A stretch of DNA of 64,000 nt from Pestalotiopsis fici W106-1 (Eukaryota > Ascomycota > Sordariomycetes > Amphisphaeriales > Sporocadaceae), in NCBI RefSeq assembly GCF_000516985.1, contig NW_006917093.1:5303013-5367012 (forward strand), given 5' to 3'. Each line of letters opens with the position of its first letter. Within the stretch, counting starts at the first letter, position 1. The notes beneath the pieces are model-generated. The model saw only the letters and a list, made by a program, of their open reading frames with translations, was not told the origin of the DNA and searched no databases. This document shows, in pieces, positions 10,987 through 23,200 of this stretch. The position numbers were made by a program, and so were the translations under genes.

Positions 10987-11749
10987 TTAGTAGCCGGCCT
11001 TGATCAGGTAGTCTGCCAGCGCCTCGACGGTCGACGTGGCATTTCCAGCCTGCACGTTCTCGCCGTAGTGGCCGATCAGGATGGCCTGCTTTGTCTTGAC
11101 GACAACGACACCAGTTCGGCCCTAAATTGAGTCTCTATATTAGTCCTTGCCGTCTTCCACGCTGTCCGGCGTGTGAGATCTCTTTCTCAAGTCAACGCAC
11201 CTGTCTGAGGTAGAGGCTGCGGTCCTCAACCTTGAAGGCGACGAATCGCTCACCGGCAACGTGCACACCATCGGCGAAAGCCTTGTTCTTGGCAGCCTCG
11301 GCACCGCTCAGGATCGAGGCAAGCTCCTTCTGCTCCTCGGGCTTGACCTATTCACACAAGCACTCTTTGTCAGCCATAGATGATTCCAGTAGAGCGTCGT
11401 CTGTGCCGGGAGATGACGGAAAGAAAGAGAGGAGCTCGTACGGTGAAGCCGCTCGAGGTAGCCCAGACGCTGTCGCCAGCGGCGCTGATGATGGCACCCT
11501 TGTCGAGGTGGCCGGAGCCAACCAAGCTGTTTTGCGTTGCTCAGTCAATATCCAGTATCTCAACCATGTCCGTTCCATCTCGGGGTTCGTTCGCTGAATC
11601 GTACCTGGAGTCGACGTATGCTATTGCGCAGCCTCAGAGTCAGCCATGGTATTTCGCGAACTTGAGGTGGAGGTAACCACATGTTTTTGTCCCCATGGCG
11701 GGGGTGAATGGGGGGTTTGTTTGGGAAGATTCATACCTTGCCAAGACAT
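10987..11749 (-). CDS. Profilin
   Basis: Profilin binds actin monomers and proline-rich partners (formins) and promotes actin filament growth at hyphal tips and septa. Exons in transcript order: 11749-11737, 11620-11605, 11526-11442, 11347-11201 and 11121-10987 (13, 16, 85, 147 and 135 nt; 396 nt), giving 131 residues, the usual profilin length. The protein starts [20 protein letters not shown], the classic profilin N-terminus with the W/Y aromatic pair for poly-proline binding, and continues [15 protein letters not shown] and [20 protein letters not shown]. It ends [15 protein letters not shown]. The first two coding exons are microexons of 13 and 16 nt. Convergent with got1. Confidence 0.96.
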
Positions 11750-13518
11750 CTTGGAGAAATGTGTGAGTTTACAGTGAAGCTGTAAAGAGAGAAGAAGAAA
11801 AGAAGGAAGGTAAGGATGGGAAGCTTTTCTGCTTCTTTGGTGGTATCAGCTTTTTATTTTATTTTTTCCACGAGGTTGCTGCAAGAGAGCTTTTGGGTTA
11901 AAGGGAAAGGATGTAAATGGCGGGATGCTCGTTGCGCGGAAGCATTTCAGCGGTATCTTTAGGAGGGGCTACTAAGAATTACTGGGGCCGCTCGGGAGGG
12001 GCCACCCCCCATTTATTACCTTATACACTACAGAAATCACTGTTACCAACTCCTTTCCATTCCGCCTACTATTTTTTTTTCCCTCTGTCTCTCTCTGTCT
12101 CCTGGCACTGGGTCGCCGCAAGCATTGATGTTCTATTATGATCACCAAGGTTCCAACAGTTGCCGACTGGATCTTTACCCAATAGCTCGGCTAGCAAGAT
12201 GAGATTCCCCAAGTGGGTACGTACTTATCTCTCTCCTTTGGATGATGTTCGAGAAGCAACATCATGCTTTCTAATGTACGTTTATGCTTACGATCTCGCA
12301 TACCTGCTGGTGAGATCTCAGTTCCATTCCGCATGTACCTATGTGGTGTCAAGTGTCATGGTAAACTGTACCAAATTTGGTAATATATTAATGCGTGTAT
12401 ATATGATGTATATTTCCTCCCCAGCATGCCAGTGCAGTGCAGACGGTCCGACGATTCAGTCTCCCGAACTGATGATCTGGTGTCTGAGACACTCATGGCC
12501 AGTGAAACCATCTTTCAGAGTGGCTGTAGAGTAAATACGTTACCTTGTGTAGCCAGCGCTTCAAAATTTGCCAATCTGACGGTGAAGAAGCGCCTTCACC
12601 TGCTGGCCGCTGCGTGCAATTTACCCCGCCATGGCTGACGTTGACGCAACGAGAGCCTACCACGTTCGCTGAGGTCCCTTGGTGGGGCTGATTGATGTCT
12701 TTGCTCAGATTCATTGCCCATGAATGATTGAGGTCATAAGTAGGTACCACGTCGATGCTGATCCCTTTTATTCCGTACTTGCAGACTACACATGAAAAAG
12801 TGATCCCCTTTTCTCTTCTCACATCACCTCAACTTCTCGTCGAATACCATTGCCAACTTTGCTCATCCGTTCGGCTCCGGTCTTGTAGGTACAGAGTTTC
12901 TCATGCCCACTTACCAAGCCGAGTGCCGCCTTTGAAGCGAAACCGAGCCGGCGTTGAGCTCGAGGAAACGAACACTGATATGGCCATGGCCTACTCGGCG
13001 CGCAAGCATAGAATCGACAACTTTGAGAAAAATACGAAACGATACGACACAAATATGGAGAGATTGCATCGCAATTTGTAATGGCCTCAATGGTTCGACC
13101 TTGATACATATTGGAATTAGATACATCGTCCTGTAGGTCAAAGGCACTACCTGATAGCACGACATCGGGAGCACGTCGAATCTCACATGTTCTTCTATGG
13201 CTTCCCATGACAGTTGGCACCAGCCGCATCAAACTTCAAACATCAATCATAGTTCATGCCGGACTTGTGAATCATGCTGTTCATGCAAACGCAATGCAGG
13301 ATCTCCCAAACTCGAGTCAGCATACCAGGGCCATCCAACCCTTCCTCCCCAATCCTTCTGGCTGCCTATGACTTTGCCAACACGTATTGCCCGGGATTGC
13401 GTATTGACAACAAAAGCCCTTACAGAAGCATTTCTCGGGATATTGTCCAACTATGGACAATTTACCCGGATGTCGACGGAATTGAGTTTGAACTTCCAAA
13501 GCCGCCACCCATTGCTAG
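11750..13518. other. Intergenic region upstream of profilin
   Basis: Begins with the profilin promoter (T-rich tracts around 11850-11870, with pyrimidine-rich DNA at 12060-12100). The rest contains short frames on both strands without recognisable domains. A 112-codon plus frame ending at 13612 overlaps the next entry in another phase and is probably chance or an eroded part of the same old gene. Confidence 0.4.
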
Positions 13519-14220
13519 AGACCCGGTATCAGAAAATCTCAAGTTCGCACCACAATCGTGGAACATGAAGTTTGCAACATTGAGCGCCTACGCTGTACGC
13601 TGCAGGACTTGAAACCAGACAATCAAGTAGCACGCCCTTTCAGCTTGCTCTACTATGGAGGACATGCCTCTCGCATCACTCCTCTTTTCCCACGAGGACA
13701 GTGAGGTGCCCATTGGCCAGAGGTGGTACCATGTGGCATGCGACAGGGAGTCGTTCGTTTCCTCGTCCATGTCGATGATTTTTTTGGAGGAACCGTGCTC
13801 GACAACAAATTGAACATGCTGCCACGGTACTATGTACGAACTGACCAGCATTACGAGATTGACCATCTAACTGTTGAACCAAGAATCACTTTAGTCAATG
13901 ACATGTCAGCAGAAAGCACAGTCTAGCGCATCTTTGGGGGCCCCTTCGCCAATGCCGTGATTGGATGTTTGCGGTTCACCATCAACGGCGCTCCTCTCAT
14001 TTCCCCCAAGCGTTGCATCCACGCCGGCTCCGATATATAGACAACTCTATGGGCGACGCTGGACCCACCTTATCGTATCCGATTAGTATGGGAGGATGGA
14101 CCGATCTGCGTGCCCTGGACAAACATGTCGTGTGCGCAGATCAGTGTTCAAGGCGAGACTATGATCATCATTCCCAACTTATCCAGACGCAAGCAGGTGT
14201 CAACTACAAAAGAAGAATAA
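13519..14220 (+). pseudogene. Possible decayed coding frame of unknown family
   Basis: One plus-strand frame runs from 13519 to a TAA at 14218-14220 (234 codons) and is broken by only three stops: TGA 13702, TAG 13924 and TAG 14038. Uniform random DNA would give about eleven. The translated blocks look protein-like (for example FSLLYYGGHASRITPLF, VRFLVHVDDFFGG and YRIRLVWEDGPICVPW), but I recognise no family. Each stop could have come from a sense codon by a single C-to-T or G-to-A change. It could instead be a chance low-stop frame. I infer, weakly, a dead gene. Confidence 0.3.
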
Positions 14221-15306
14221 GAGACTCAGCGAATCTCACAAACACAGCAACAAACTGGCAAATTTTGGACACTTGCCACGGGAGACGAACAACGCATTAT
14301 GAGTAGACGGCGCCATCGCCTAGCTCGTCCTACATCTCAAACTTGTCCAGGATCCAGCCAGTCGGCTGGCTAGTGCCAAGAAGGCCAACCGTAACCGCAA
14401 TCAGTTGTGCTTTTCTACGAGGCCGACTCCATTCATGGCGCGCCAAGGGCTTCTCGAAACCCTCGGACTTGTCACGAACTGGTTCTTTCTACAGCAAAGG
14501 TGGTCATTCCCATTTCCCCGGGACCAGAGATAATTTTAGCTAGTGCCTCAGCCCAATTGAGGCTATCCGTCAAATGGGCGGCAAGGCAATCCGACAGGAC
14601 CTCACTGGCTCGTGCCGGCCGCGTGGGATCCTGAAACTCCATTGTGTTGACATCACCAAGGACTCCTCTCCTCCAGGAACCGCCGTCCTTTGAATATACC
14701 TCTCCATTCTCTAAAGCCCCTAGTCTGCCTGAGGAAGCTAGTTAGACACCCCCGGAGCGCCCCTGTCAGCCGCTCTTTGCGACCTTCTGCGCCGTTCTGG
14801 GGCATAATCCCGGGTGCTGATCATTCTTGTAAATAGCCGACCCATCAATCTCAAACAGACAGCACCGAAGCTATCTACAACGGTTCAGTTCACATTTGCC
14901 TAGGACTTAGGTGAAGGCGAAAGATTTCAGGTGTGACGACCTCGAGAATGTACGGTAAAAGTCACCATGATGATACGTAAAGTAGGGCTTTCCCGCCTGA
15001 ATGATGAGAAAGCTATGGCACTTTTACAATCTCCTTGATCTCTTTTCAAGTGTTTCTTTGAGAGTGTTGGATCAAAGTTGATTCCTGACTTCTTCTTCTT
15101 CTTCGTCTCTTGCGTCTCTTTCTCTCTCTCTTTCTGACCGGGCAAAAAGGCTCGCCTCTTCTCCTCCGTTTCTTGTCAGCCCTTTTAGTTTGCTTGTTTT
15201 TAGAAACTAGACCCTAGCAATTTCGGTGCCGAAAGCAAGCATCCTTTCATCATTTGACTGCAGGTCCACCCTCTAGGATTTGACATTGAACAGACCCTGG
15301 AGGAAT
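14221..15306. other. Intergenic and promoter region before the disordered protein gene
   Basis: No supported gene. The last 250 bases are pyrimidine-rich (TCTTCTTCTTC and CTCTCTCTC runs around 15090-15135), typical of a fungal promoter/5' leader. A TGCAG near 15262 could be the acceptor of an untranslated-leader intron. Confidence 0.4.
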
Positions 15307-17472
15307 ATGTTCAAGGTGGTCGATCGAGCCCAGGCGCGGAGGGACGCTGCAGGAAACCCAGATGCGTCCGTGACGCACGTTCACGGGTCCCCTGTGCGGA
15401 GAGGACAGGCCACTGTATCAGATCGATCCCAACCCACACAACAAGCGCATTATAATACTAGATCTCCTGCAGCCACTGATAGGTCGTACCTCGATCGTCC
15501 TCTTCCTGCTCCACCATTGGGAGAAAAGATGCTGTTGGAGAGACCATCGACTTCTGGAGGACCATCCTCGAAAACCCAGTCAGCTAGTGGCGTGAGCAAG
15601 TTCAACAGCAAATACAACAACAACAACAAAAGGGTATCAAGGGACGATTTCTACGTGAATACGAAATCGTCGAGCTCAAACTCAAAGGTGTACGGCAAGC
15701 AACAGTATGCTGCTTCTCACGGTCATCTACCAAGTTCAAACCTGACAAGCCCGCGTACCAAGGCATACAAGCACCAGTTTTCGGCTTCACACGGACATCT
15801 ACCTCGTCAAAGAACACCATCACAGCCTGCAGTCCCTATAGTACGGCTGACAACACCGGCGACCATGTCAGATCAGTCTGCGCCCATCGGCATGGCTCTA
15901 GGCAGCCCAACCCATCCACCCGAGATGTCGAATGGCGGGACATTACGGCCGCATCAAATGCAGCCAGCAACGTCGCCTCTTTCCTCTGTTGAAAGTGTTG
16001 ACTCTTTCGACATGCCAAAGGAGAAGAAGCAGCCTGGGAAACGGAGGTTATTTGGACTCTTTGGAAGAAAACGATCGGAAGCAGAGCCATCACCAGTGTC
16101 CATCTCGGAGCCGAATCAATTGGGTCGGGCATATCGCCCGGATCAGCAGGTTGGCTCGCACTCGCCAAATGAAGTACGGCCGAAACATTCACGAAGCAAG
16201 ACTGCTCATGATCACAAGGCACTTACACAAAAATCTACGGTCAAGCGTTCTCAAACCCTGCCAGACGCACACGAGCAGTCTTCGACATTGGCGCCGACTG
16301 GTCTGAGAGCCCATGGCCCAAGTATAGATACACAAAGAAGCACGGCCAACTTTGGAAGTATACCAATAGTCTTGGATTCACCAACCCAGGAGTCAACCCC
16401 AGCACCAAGCTTTCTCAACATTGAGATTCCAAAGAGTAATATGGAGAGATATAGCGTTATGTTTCAAGGCGTTCTGGGAACGCAACCTAATAATACATCG
16501 TCGCTGCTCGCGAGACGTCAAGCAACGAGTAAGGAACTAAAGAAAATCAGTGACGCGATCATTGCGGAAGAGGTTGGTCATATTCATCCAAACTCCAAGT
16601 CGTGTTCGTACATATCTAACCCAAGGCAGGATGAAAAGTTACCAAGGCCTAGGCGGGCAACTTCACCACAACCGTCCAAGTCGCCGCAGTTCTTTTTGTT
16701 TCCCGCTGCGCCAACGGGTAGGCGGACACCACAGCAGGCAACCAGACCATGGAAAACTGTGCGGTCCAATACTTCACCAGCATTGCTTCCATCCCCGTCA
16801 AAGGCGACATTCGACCAATCGCTCGAAGCCCATGCGCAGAGTGGTCACCCTGCACAGCACCACGTGGGAAGAGCGGCGATATCTCATGATGTCAAATCAT
16901 CGGCCCTGCCAGCCCCAAGTTTTCACTTTGGCCCGAACGAGTCTGGACTCGTCCTTGAATCCCCGTCGGATATCGACTCTCCAACAATTGCACCCGAAAT
17001 CATTCGCACCAGCACAAGCAAGCACAAGATCCAGGAACCCGACTGGCAGATCCTCGAGCCATCCACATACACTCTGTCCAGCGGCTCTTCATCTGCCACC
17101 AGTGCTCGAAAGACAACTCCATCCTCGGCCTCGTCGGCGCAGACGCACATGACCCCCCCGCCCTCATCCGATCTGGACGAGCCAGACAATATCGACTATA
17201 GCCACGACCCCGTGCAGATCTCCATTGCCCGACAAATCTCCATATCCAGGGAGCAGCGCAAGCTTCTCAAGCCGCTAGAGACGAGCTTCACATTGAGAGC
17301 AAAGGCGAGTCCTGCCCGGGCCAGTCCGGTAGTACCGAGGATCGGCATGGCTGAGAACGAGAGGCTGGCCGAGACGCGGTCGGCTACGCCCACCCTCGTG
17401 GTTCCCAGACAGACCCTCGACGCCGACCTTGCGCAACACCGCAAGAGCGAGCGTATCATTATTGAAGGCTGA
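15307..17472 (+). CDS. Large disordered fungal protein of unknown function
   Basis: Single-exon frame of 721 residues from the ATG at 15307; the frame is open a little further upstream but only to a TTG at 15280. I do not recognise a named gene. Most of it is S/P/T/Q-rich and probably disordered. Visible landmarks: two copies of an ASHGHLP motif about 27 residues apart (around residues 139 and 166); a basic hydrophobic patch PGKRRLFGLFGRKRS near residue 240; an island IEIPKSNMERYSVMFQGVLG near residue 375; and a C-terminal helix ISIARQISISREQRKLLKPL near residue 637. The RYSVMF island and the SISREQRKLL helix resemble short motifs in other fungal proteins of unknown role. No membrane segment or signal peptide. 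It might be a scaffold or regulated adaptor; that is a guess. Confidence 0.75.
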   Translation: MFKVVDRAQARRDAAGNPDASVTHVHGSPVRRGQATVSDRSQPTQQAHYNTRSPAATDRSYLDRPLPAPPLGEKMLLERPSTSGGPSSKTQSASGVSKFNSKYNNNNKRVSRDDFYVNTKSSSSNSKVYGKQQYAASHGHLPSSNLTSPRTKAYKHQFSASHGHLPRQRTPSQPAVPIVRLTTPATMSDQSAPIGMALGSPTHPPEMSNGGTLRPHQMQPATSPLSSVESVDSFDMPKEKKQPGKRRLFGLFGRKRSEAEPSPVSISEPNQLGRAYRPDQQVGSHSPNEVRPKHSRSKTAHDHKALTQKSTVKRSQTLPDAHEQSSTLAPTGLRAHGPSIDTQRSTANFGSIPIVLDSPTQESTPAPSFLNIEIPKSNMERYSVMFQGVLGTQPNNTSSLLARRQATSKELKKISDAIIAEEVGHIHPNSKSCSYISNPRQDEKLPRPRRATSPQPSKSPQFFLFPAAPTGRRTPQQATRPWKTVRSNTSPALLPSPSKATFDQSLEAHAQSGHPAQHHVGRAAISHDVKSSALPAPSFHFGPNESGLVLESPSDIDSPTIAPEIIRTSTSKHKIQEPDWQILEPSTYTLSSGSSSATSARKTTPSSASSAQTHMTPPPSSDLDEPDNIDYSHDPVQISIARQISISREQRKLLKPLETSFTLRAKASPARASPVVPRIGMAENERLAETRSATPTLVVPRQTLDADLAQHRKSERIIIEG

Positions 17473-18278
17473 TCAAATCAGACACTCCCTTACACATTAT
17501 TTCCTTAATTCTTTTTTTCTGGCATTAAATTTTGGTTTATTCTGCTCCACCACGTCGACCTAGTGTCTTGACATTTCCCCAGGCATCGGGACATGGGGAG
17601 CTTTTCGCAATGATAGCCAGGGGCATTCTCTCATTGGGTTAGGGAAATCATGGACGGACTAATATAGAAAAAGACTTGGGAAGGAGAGGAAAAAAGCAAG
17701 CGATCTGGTTATCTACGAGGATATGGCTTTTACTAGGTTGGATATACCATGTTGTGATGATGTAGAGTCTGAGACTTGAAGAAGAAGCAGAGCTAAGGAA
17801 CAGCCTTGTTCCTTTGATTCAATCGAAAGGGTATCACCATGTTTGGCCCTTAGGATGGGCTATATGGGACTTTCACATATAACGAAATACACAAAATCTT
17901 TAGTATTTATACCCGTGGGCCAACCATGATCAAACTTGAATGATCGTAATGAGAAATCGTTCAATACTTCACTTGCGCGAATCATAAAATGGGCTTTCCC
18001 CAGATTCTTTTTTCCAGAACTGTATGTTAATTGATCATGGCTACCGTACATACATCATCTGATGACACCAGCGAATGACTATGTTCATCCTGATCAGATG
18101 AGAATCTAAAAAAGATCGAGCTGACTGTGCTTGTACATCACTATGTATATTCAGCCAAACCTCGCATCTGCGTCTGTGCACTGCATGCTATGCCGAAACA
18201 CACCCCAGGGCTCTGAAATGACAATAAACGCCCAACCAACCAAATTGTAAACCGAGACATGATGCCCCGTGTGGGCAT
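17473..18278. other. Convergent 3' region, disordered protein/ykt6
   Basis: About 800 bp between facing stop codons. Only chance frames; nothing else recognised. Confidence 0.45.
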
Positions 18279-19218
18279 CTACATGATCAAACAGCACGAG
18301 TTCTGCTTCTTTGCTTGTTCTATTTTAAAACCGTATTAGCATCACATGTTCCGCAGATCGACCAGCAATCAGACAAGTAATTTGGGAACTCACGATAGAA
18401 CATCTTGGACTGTGCGCTCAGGCCGTCACTCTTGGCCACCAGGTCGTCAATCTTCTCGCCGCGCTGCAGCACGCTCTCAATCGTCTTGTGGAGGACAATC
18501 TTGGTCTCGTCGAGCTCGCGCTGGATCTTCATGATGCCGTCGGCCTGGGTCGGGTCCTGGTACTTTGCAATGTACTCCTTGAGTTCGGGCATGGTCTGGA
18601 GCTGGCCGTTGGCCCAGGCCGACTTGGGGTGCGACGCCAAAAAGTCGTCGAGCACCTTGGACAGCAACTGATGTGCCGCCAGCGGCGCATACTCGTGGTC
18701 GCTGATGATGATGCCGCACACACCCTCGGATCGCGCGTACGCATGGAACGTATAGTCCTGCTCCTCAACGTCCTGTCGCTGGCCTGGGCGCGTCCGCTCC
18801 GCGACCGTCTTGGAGAACATGGTCATGAATTCGCCATAGCTGTACACAAATGGATTAGACACTTCCTTGACAATGTTTGATTCTTGTTTCTCGCTTCCTG
18901 CGACCCATGTGTTTCTAGTCCTTGCTGAACGACATGTTCCCGTTTCCCCTTCATCAGCACGGGACGGAGCCAAGCCGGAGAAGGGAAGAGTGGAGGGAGG
19001 GTGCGAGAATATGGGTGGGTAGATAGGGTATCGTACTTCTGGCGTGTGAATCGCGAGTATGCGCTGAGCTCCTTCTCCGACACCAGCTCAATGCCGGGTT
19101 TAACATCGTTCTTGATGATCTGTTGGGCGACAAAGAAACGTCAACGGTCAGCTAACCCCTTGCCTCGAGCATGCTAAAGATAGCGGCACCTACATACTCC
19201 GATATAGTGCAGCTTCAT
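18279..19218 (-). CDS. ykt6: R-SNARE Ykt6, prenylated
   Basis: Ykt6 is an R-SNARE used in Golgi, endosomal, vacuolar and autophagosome fusion. Exons in transcript order: 19218-19198, 19119-19037, 18839-18394 and 18319-18279 (21, 83, 446 and 41 nt), giving 196 residues, the family length. It starts MKLHYIGIIKND (longin domain), continues RFTRQNYGEFMTMFSKTVAE, and carries the SNARE helix DGIMKIQRELDETKIVLHKT through LQRGEKIDDLVAKSDGLSAQ, with the zero-layer arginine in VLQRGEK. The last exon supplies KKQNSCCLIM: an upstream cysteine for palmitoylation and a C-terminal CLIM box for prenylation. Without that small last exon the reading frame runs to a stop at 18320 and loses the lipid anchor, so correct splicing is needed for membrane attachment. 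Confidence 0.95.
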
Positions 19219-20200
19219 GGTGGGCAAGGATGATCTTGTGCGCCGATGAAAGGGTTGCGGTCTTGTGTTTCTGGTTTCGTTGAGATCCGGGCCTACCCGT
19301 CCTGTCGTTCGTCCGTCTGTGTCTGTCTGTCGGGTTTGCGACGGGTGGTTGTTTCTAAGTATAGGAAGATGGAGGAGAGAGGAACGGCGTTTCGTTTCTT
19401 AGGTAGGAGTTCGCAGATGTTTAGAAATAGTAGTGCATGAATGAATCGTGGGGACGAGGTTCATGAAACAGAGACGAGTTCGAGTTGTGAATTATGGAGG
19501 GGAAGGTTGGGACGTCGGACTGGTAGGGGGGGTGTGTGTCTGTGAATGAACCGAACTTGATTGATTGGCATAACTGGCAGTACACAGATAATGAGAGTAG
19601 TATGAAGTCACCTGCCTGGGGCCGGCTTTGAAGTCCCCCCCCCTTGTCTACCAGTACAATTAAAGGTGCCTATAAGCTTAGCACCTGCAGGCTTGTTTGA
19701 TGCTTACCGCCTCGTGCGCGGGGTCGGGTTCTCTCCCAAAAGGCCTTGGGCCCAGAATTTACAAGGTGCTGCTGTTGCAGCTTAGAACTTGGATCGATAG
19801 CGGTGTGCCTGGCACTGGAAAATGGACCACAGCGAGTTTGCTGGGGACCTGATAGCCGCTAAGAGATCAGCAAGAGTCACCACTACGCACAAGGTATTGC
19901 GCTAGGCGACTTTGTACATACGGAAACTACCAAGTTGAGCTCGCCGGTTGAGTCAGCATCAATTTATTCATTGTTCGTCATCTAGAAGAAGTGGAATCTG
20001 CAGACACCACTATAAAATCATTTCGCCTGGCTTGGGCGCCTTGATAGGAACTCAAGTTCAATAAGAAGATTTCGAATGCTGTTGCATCGAGGGGCATTTC
20101 AAGCAGAATTTACGACAAGCAAAGATTATCTCGGTCACTTGGGAAAAGCCCGAACCCGAAGGCACAAGACACTCGGACGGCTTCTAGGTGTCATCCGATC
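19219..20200. promoter_or_regulatory. Divergent promoter region ykt6/slh1
   Basis: About 980 bp between divergent start codons, holding both promoters. Contains CT/GT-rich patches and a short C run near 19637. No additional gene supported. Confidence 0.45.
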
Positions 20201-23200
20201 ATGGCGGCCAATGATGCAGAGGCGCGGTGGCGAGAGCAGTTTGCTGCCATGAAAGCAGCATTGGCTGAGCTAAAGCTACCTGTAAACGGCATTGCCCAGG
20301 AAGAGGAATCCGACTTTGATCTGGACGATGCCTTCACCTCCGGCAACAGCGGCGACGATGTCTGGGACTTTATTGAGGACGATGAGGAGGATCTTTGGAG
20401 CAGCGATTTTGTTGACGAGACCAATGGCCAGTTGGAGGGCGACAGCGGTCTTGGCACAAGTTGGTTCGCCAAACAGTGTGCTACTGTTGCTTCCAAGAAG
20501 GATGGCCTGTCTCCCGATGCCTTTCAGGCACAGATCCTTGAAATCTTGACGTCGAATCAATCCGAGGAACAGGTGCAATCAGTGCTTACTGACTTGGTTG
20601 GGTTTGACGACCTTGACTTCGTCATTGAGGTTATATCTCACAAGGACCAGATCATTTCCGACTTTGTTTCCCAGGCAGAGGGTCATCCGTCTGGAAACCG
20701 TTTACTCACCAAGGCTGAGAGGGAGGAGGCACTGCGCCAGAAAGATTGGGAACACAAGAATGCGGCTCTTGGCCCAGCCATGCACAAGGAGGTGCAATAT
20801 CCCCACGTCTACAGGGCCCACGCCGCGGGCAACTCGCTCAGCTACTCTGGGAAGAGATACGCGCTGCCAGCGGGCAGCGAAAGAAAGTTGTTCGACAAGT
20901 ACGAAGAGATCATGGTGCCGGCTGGCAAGACTGGCGTACTCGCCCCCGGGAGGAGGCTGCTCCCCATCCCCGAGATGGACGGGCTCTGCCGAAGGACCTT
21001 CAAGGGTTACAAGACACTCAATCGCATGCAGAGTCTTGTGTATCCAATCGCCTACAAGACGAGCGAAAACATGCTCATCTGTGCACCCACTGGTGCTGGT
21101 AAAACTGATGCAGCCATGTTGACCATCTTACAAACCATTGGACATTATTGCACACCCAATCCTATCGAGGACAACGAGGCGACGGATTTTGCTGTGGATT
21201 TGGACGACTTCAAAATTGTCTACGTTGCACCCATGAAAGCCCTAGCTGCCGAAATCACTGAGAAGCTAGGAAAACGTCTGGCTTGGGCTGGCATCCGTGC
21301 TCGTGAGTACACGGGTGATATGCATTTGACCAAGAGTGAGATCGTCCAGACACAGATCATCGTCACTACCCCCGAGAAATGGGATGTCATTACTCGGAAA
21401 GGCACCGGCGATACCGAACTAGTGCAAAAGGTCCGTTTATTGATCATTGATGAGGTTCACATGCTGCACGATGAGCGTGGTGCTGTGTTAGAGTCCCTGG
21501 TAGCCAGAACCGAGAGACAAGTCGAGAGTACACAATCACTGATCCGGATCGTTGGTCTGAGTGCTACTCTTCCCAACTTCATTGATGTCTCCGATTTCCT
21601 CAAAGTCAATCGGCAACAGGGCTTGTTCTACTTTGATGGATCTTTCCGTCCAGTGCCTCTAGAACAACACTTCATTGGAGTAAAGGGAAAACCAAACTCC
21701 AAACAATCTCGAGACAATCTGGATCAGATCGCCTTTGAGAAAGTTCGGGACATGCTTCAGCAAGACCACCAGGTCATGGTGTTTGTTCATTCGCGGCGTG
21801 ATACTCTCCTGACCGCCAAGATGCTCCATCAGAAAGCCGTCGATGAATTCTGCGTCGATCTCTTTGATCCCCAGGGCCACCCAGCATACGAACAAGCTCA
21901 GAGGGACATGAAGTCTTGCAAAGCCAGGGAATTAAGAGATCTCTTGCCGAAAGGCCTTGGTATTCATCATGCTGGTATGACCCGATCTGACAGAAATCTG
22001 ATGGAGAGGCTCTTTGCAGAGGGCGTGATCAAAGTTCTCTGCTGTACAGCGACCCTTGCCTGGGGTGTAAACTTGCCTGCTGCAGCAGTTGTCATCAAAG
22101 GTACTCAGGTCTACAGCGCTCAGGACGGTAAATTTGTGGATCTCGGTATTCTTGATGTCCTTCAAATTTTTGGTCGTGCCGGTCGTCCTCAGTTTGAGGA
22201 TGTTGGTATTGGCATGATCTGCACCACGCACGACAAGTTGTCTCATTATCTCACCGCTGTCACAGAACAGCAACCCATTGAGTCAAAATTTTCTTCCAAA
22301 CTAGTTGACAACCTGAACGCTGAAATCGCTCTTGGCACGGTCACATCAATTCCCGAGGCTGTACAATGGATCGGATACTCATATCTGTTTGTGCGCATGC
22401 AGCGAAGCCCCATGACATATGGTATCGAATGGGCAGAGATCCGGGACGATCCAAACTTGGTGCAACGACGAAGGCAACTCGCCATACAGGCGGCACGCAC
22501 GCTGCAGAAGAGCCAGATGATCATTTTCAACGAAGTTACCGAAGAACTCCGTAGCAAGGATGTTGGTCGTATTGCGAGCCAATACTACATTCAGCAGACA
22601 AGTGTGGAAATTTTCAACACTTTGATGAAGCCGCAAGCTTCGGAGGCTGATATTCTATCCATGATCAGCAACAGCGGAGAGTTCGATAACATTCAGTCGA
22701 GGGATAGCGAGGCAAAGGAACTTACTCATTTGAGACATGAAATGATCCCTTGTGAAGTCCCTGGTGGCATCGATACCCCACAAGCAAAGACCAATATCTT
22801 GCTCCAGTCGTACATCTCACGGGCTCAACCAGAAGACTTTGCTTTGGGTAACGACTTGAATTATGTTGCTCAGCAATCCGGCCGTATCTGTCGGGCTTTG
22901 TTCATGATTGCGCTTAACCGGCGCTGGGGCTACCAGTGTCTCGTCCTGCTCACCTTGGCAAAGTCAATTGAGAGGCGCTTGTGGCCATTCCAACATCCTC
23001 TCCATCAATTTGATTTGCCAAAGTCGGTGCTCAGTCAGCTCGACGCAAAAGACAACCTCACTATCGAGGCCATGAAAGAGATGGAGCCCGCCGAGATTGG
23101 AGGGCTCGTACATAACGTCAGTGCCGGCAAGAAGATTGCCAACATCCTCAACAACTTTCCAACTCTGACGGTTGATGCCGAAATTGCCCCTCTGAACCGC

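Noticed and set aside
18320..18973. Unspliced 217-codon reading of ykt6
   Set aside because: It begins inside an intron and misses the N-terminal longin exons and the C-terminal prenylation exon.
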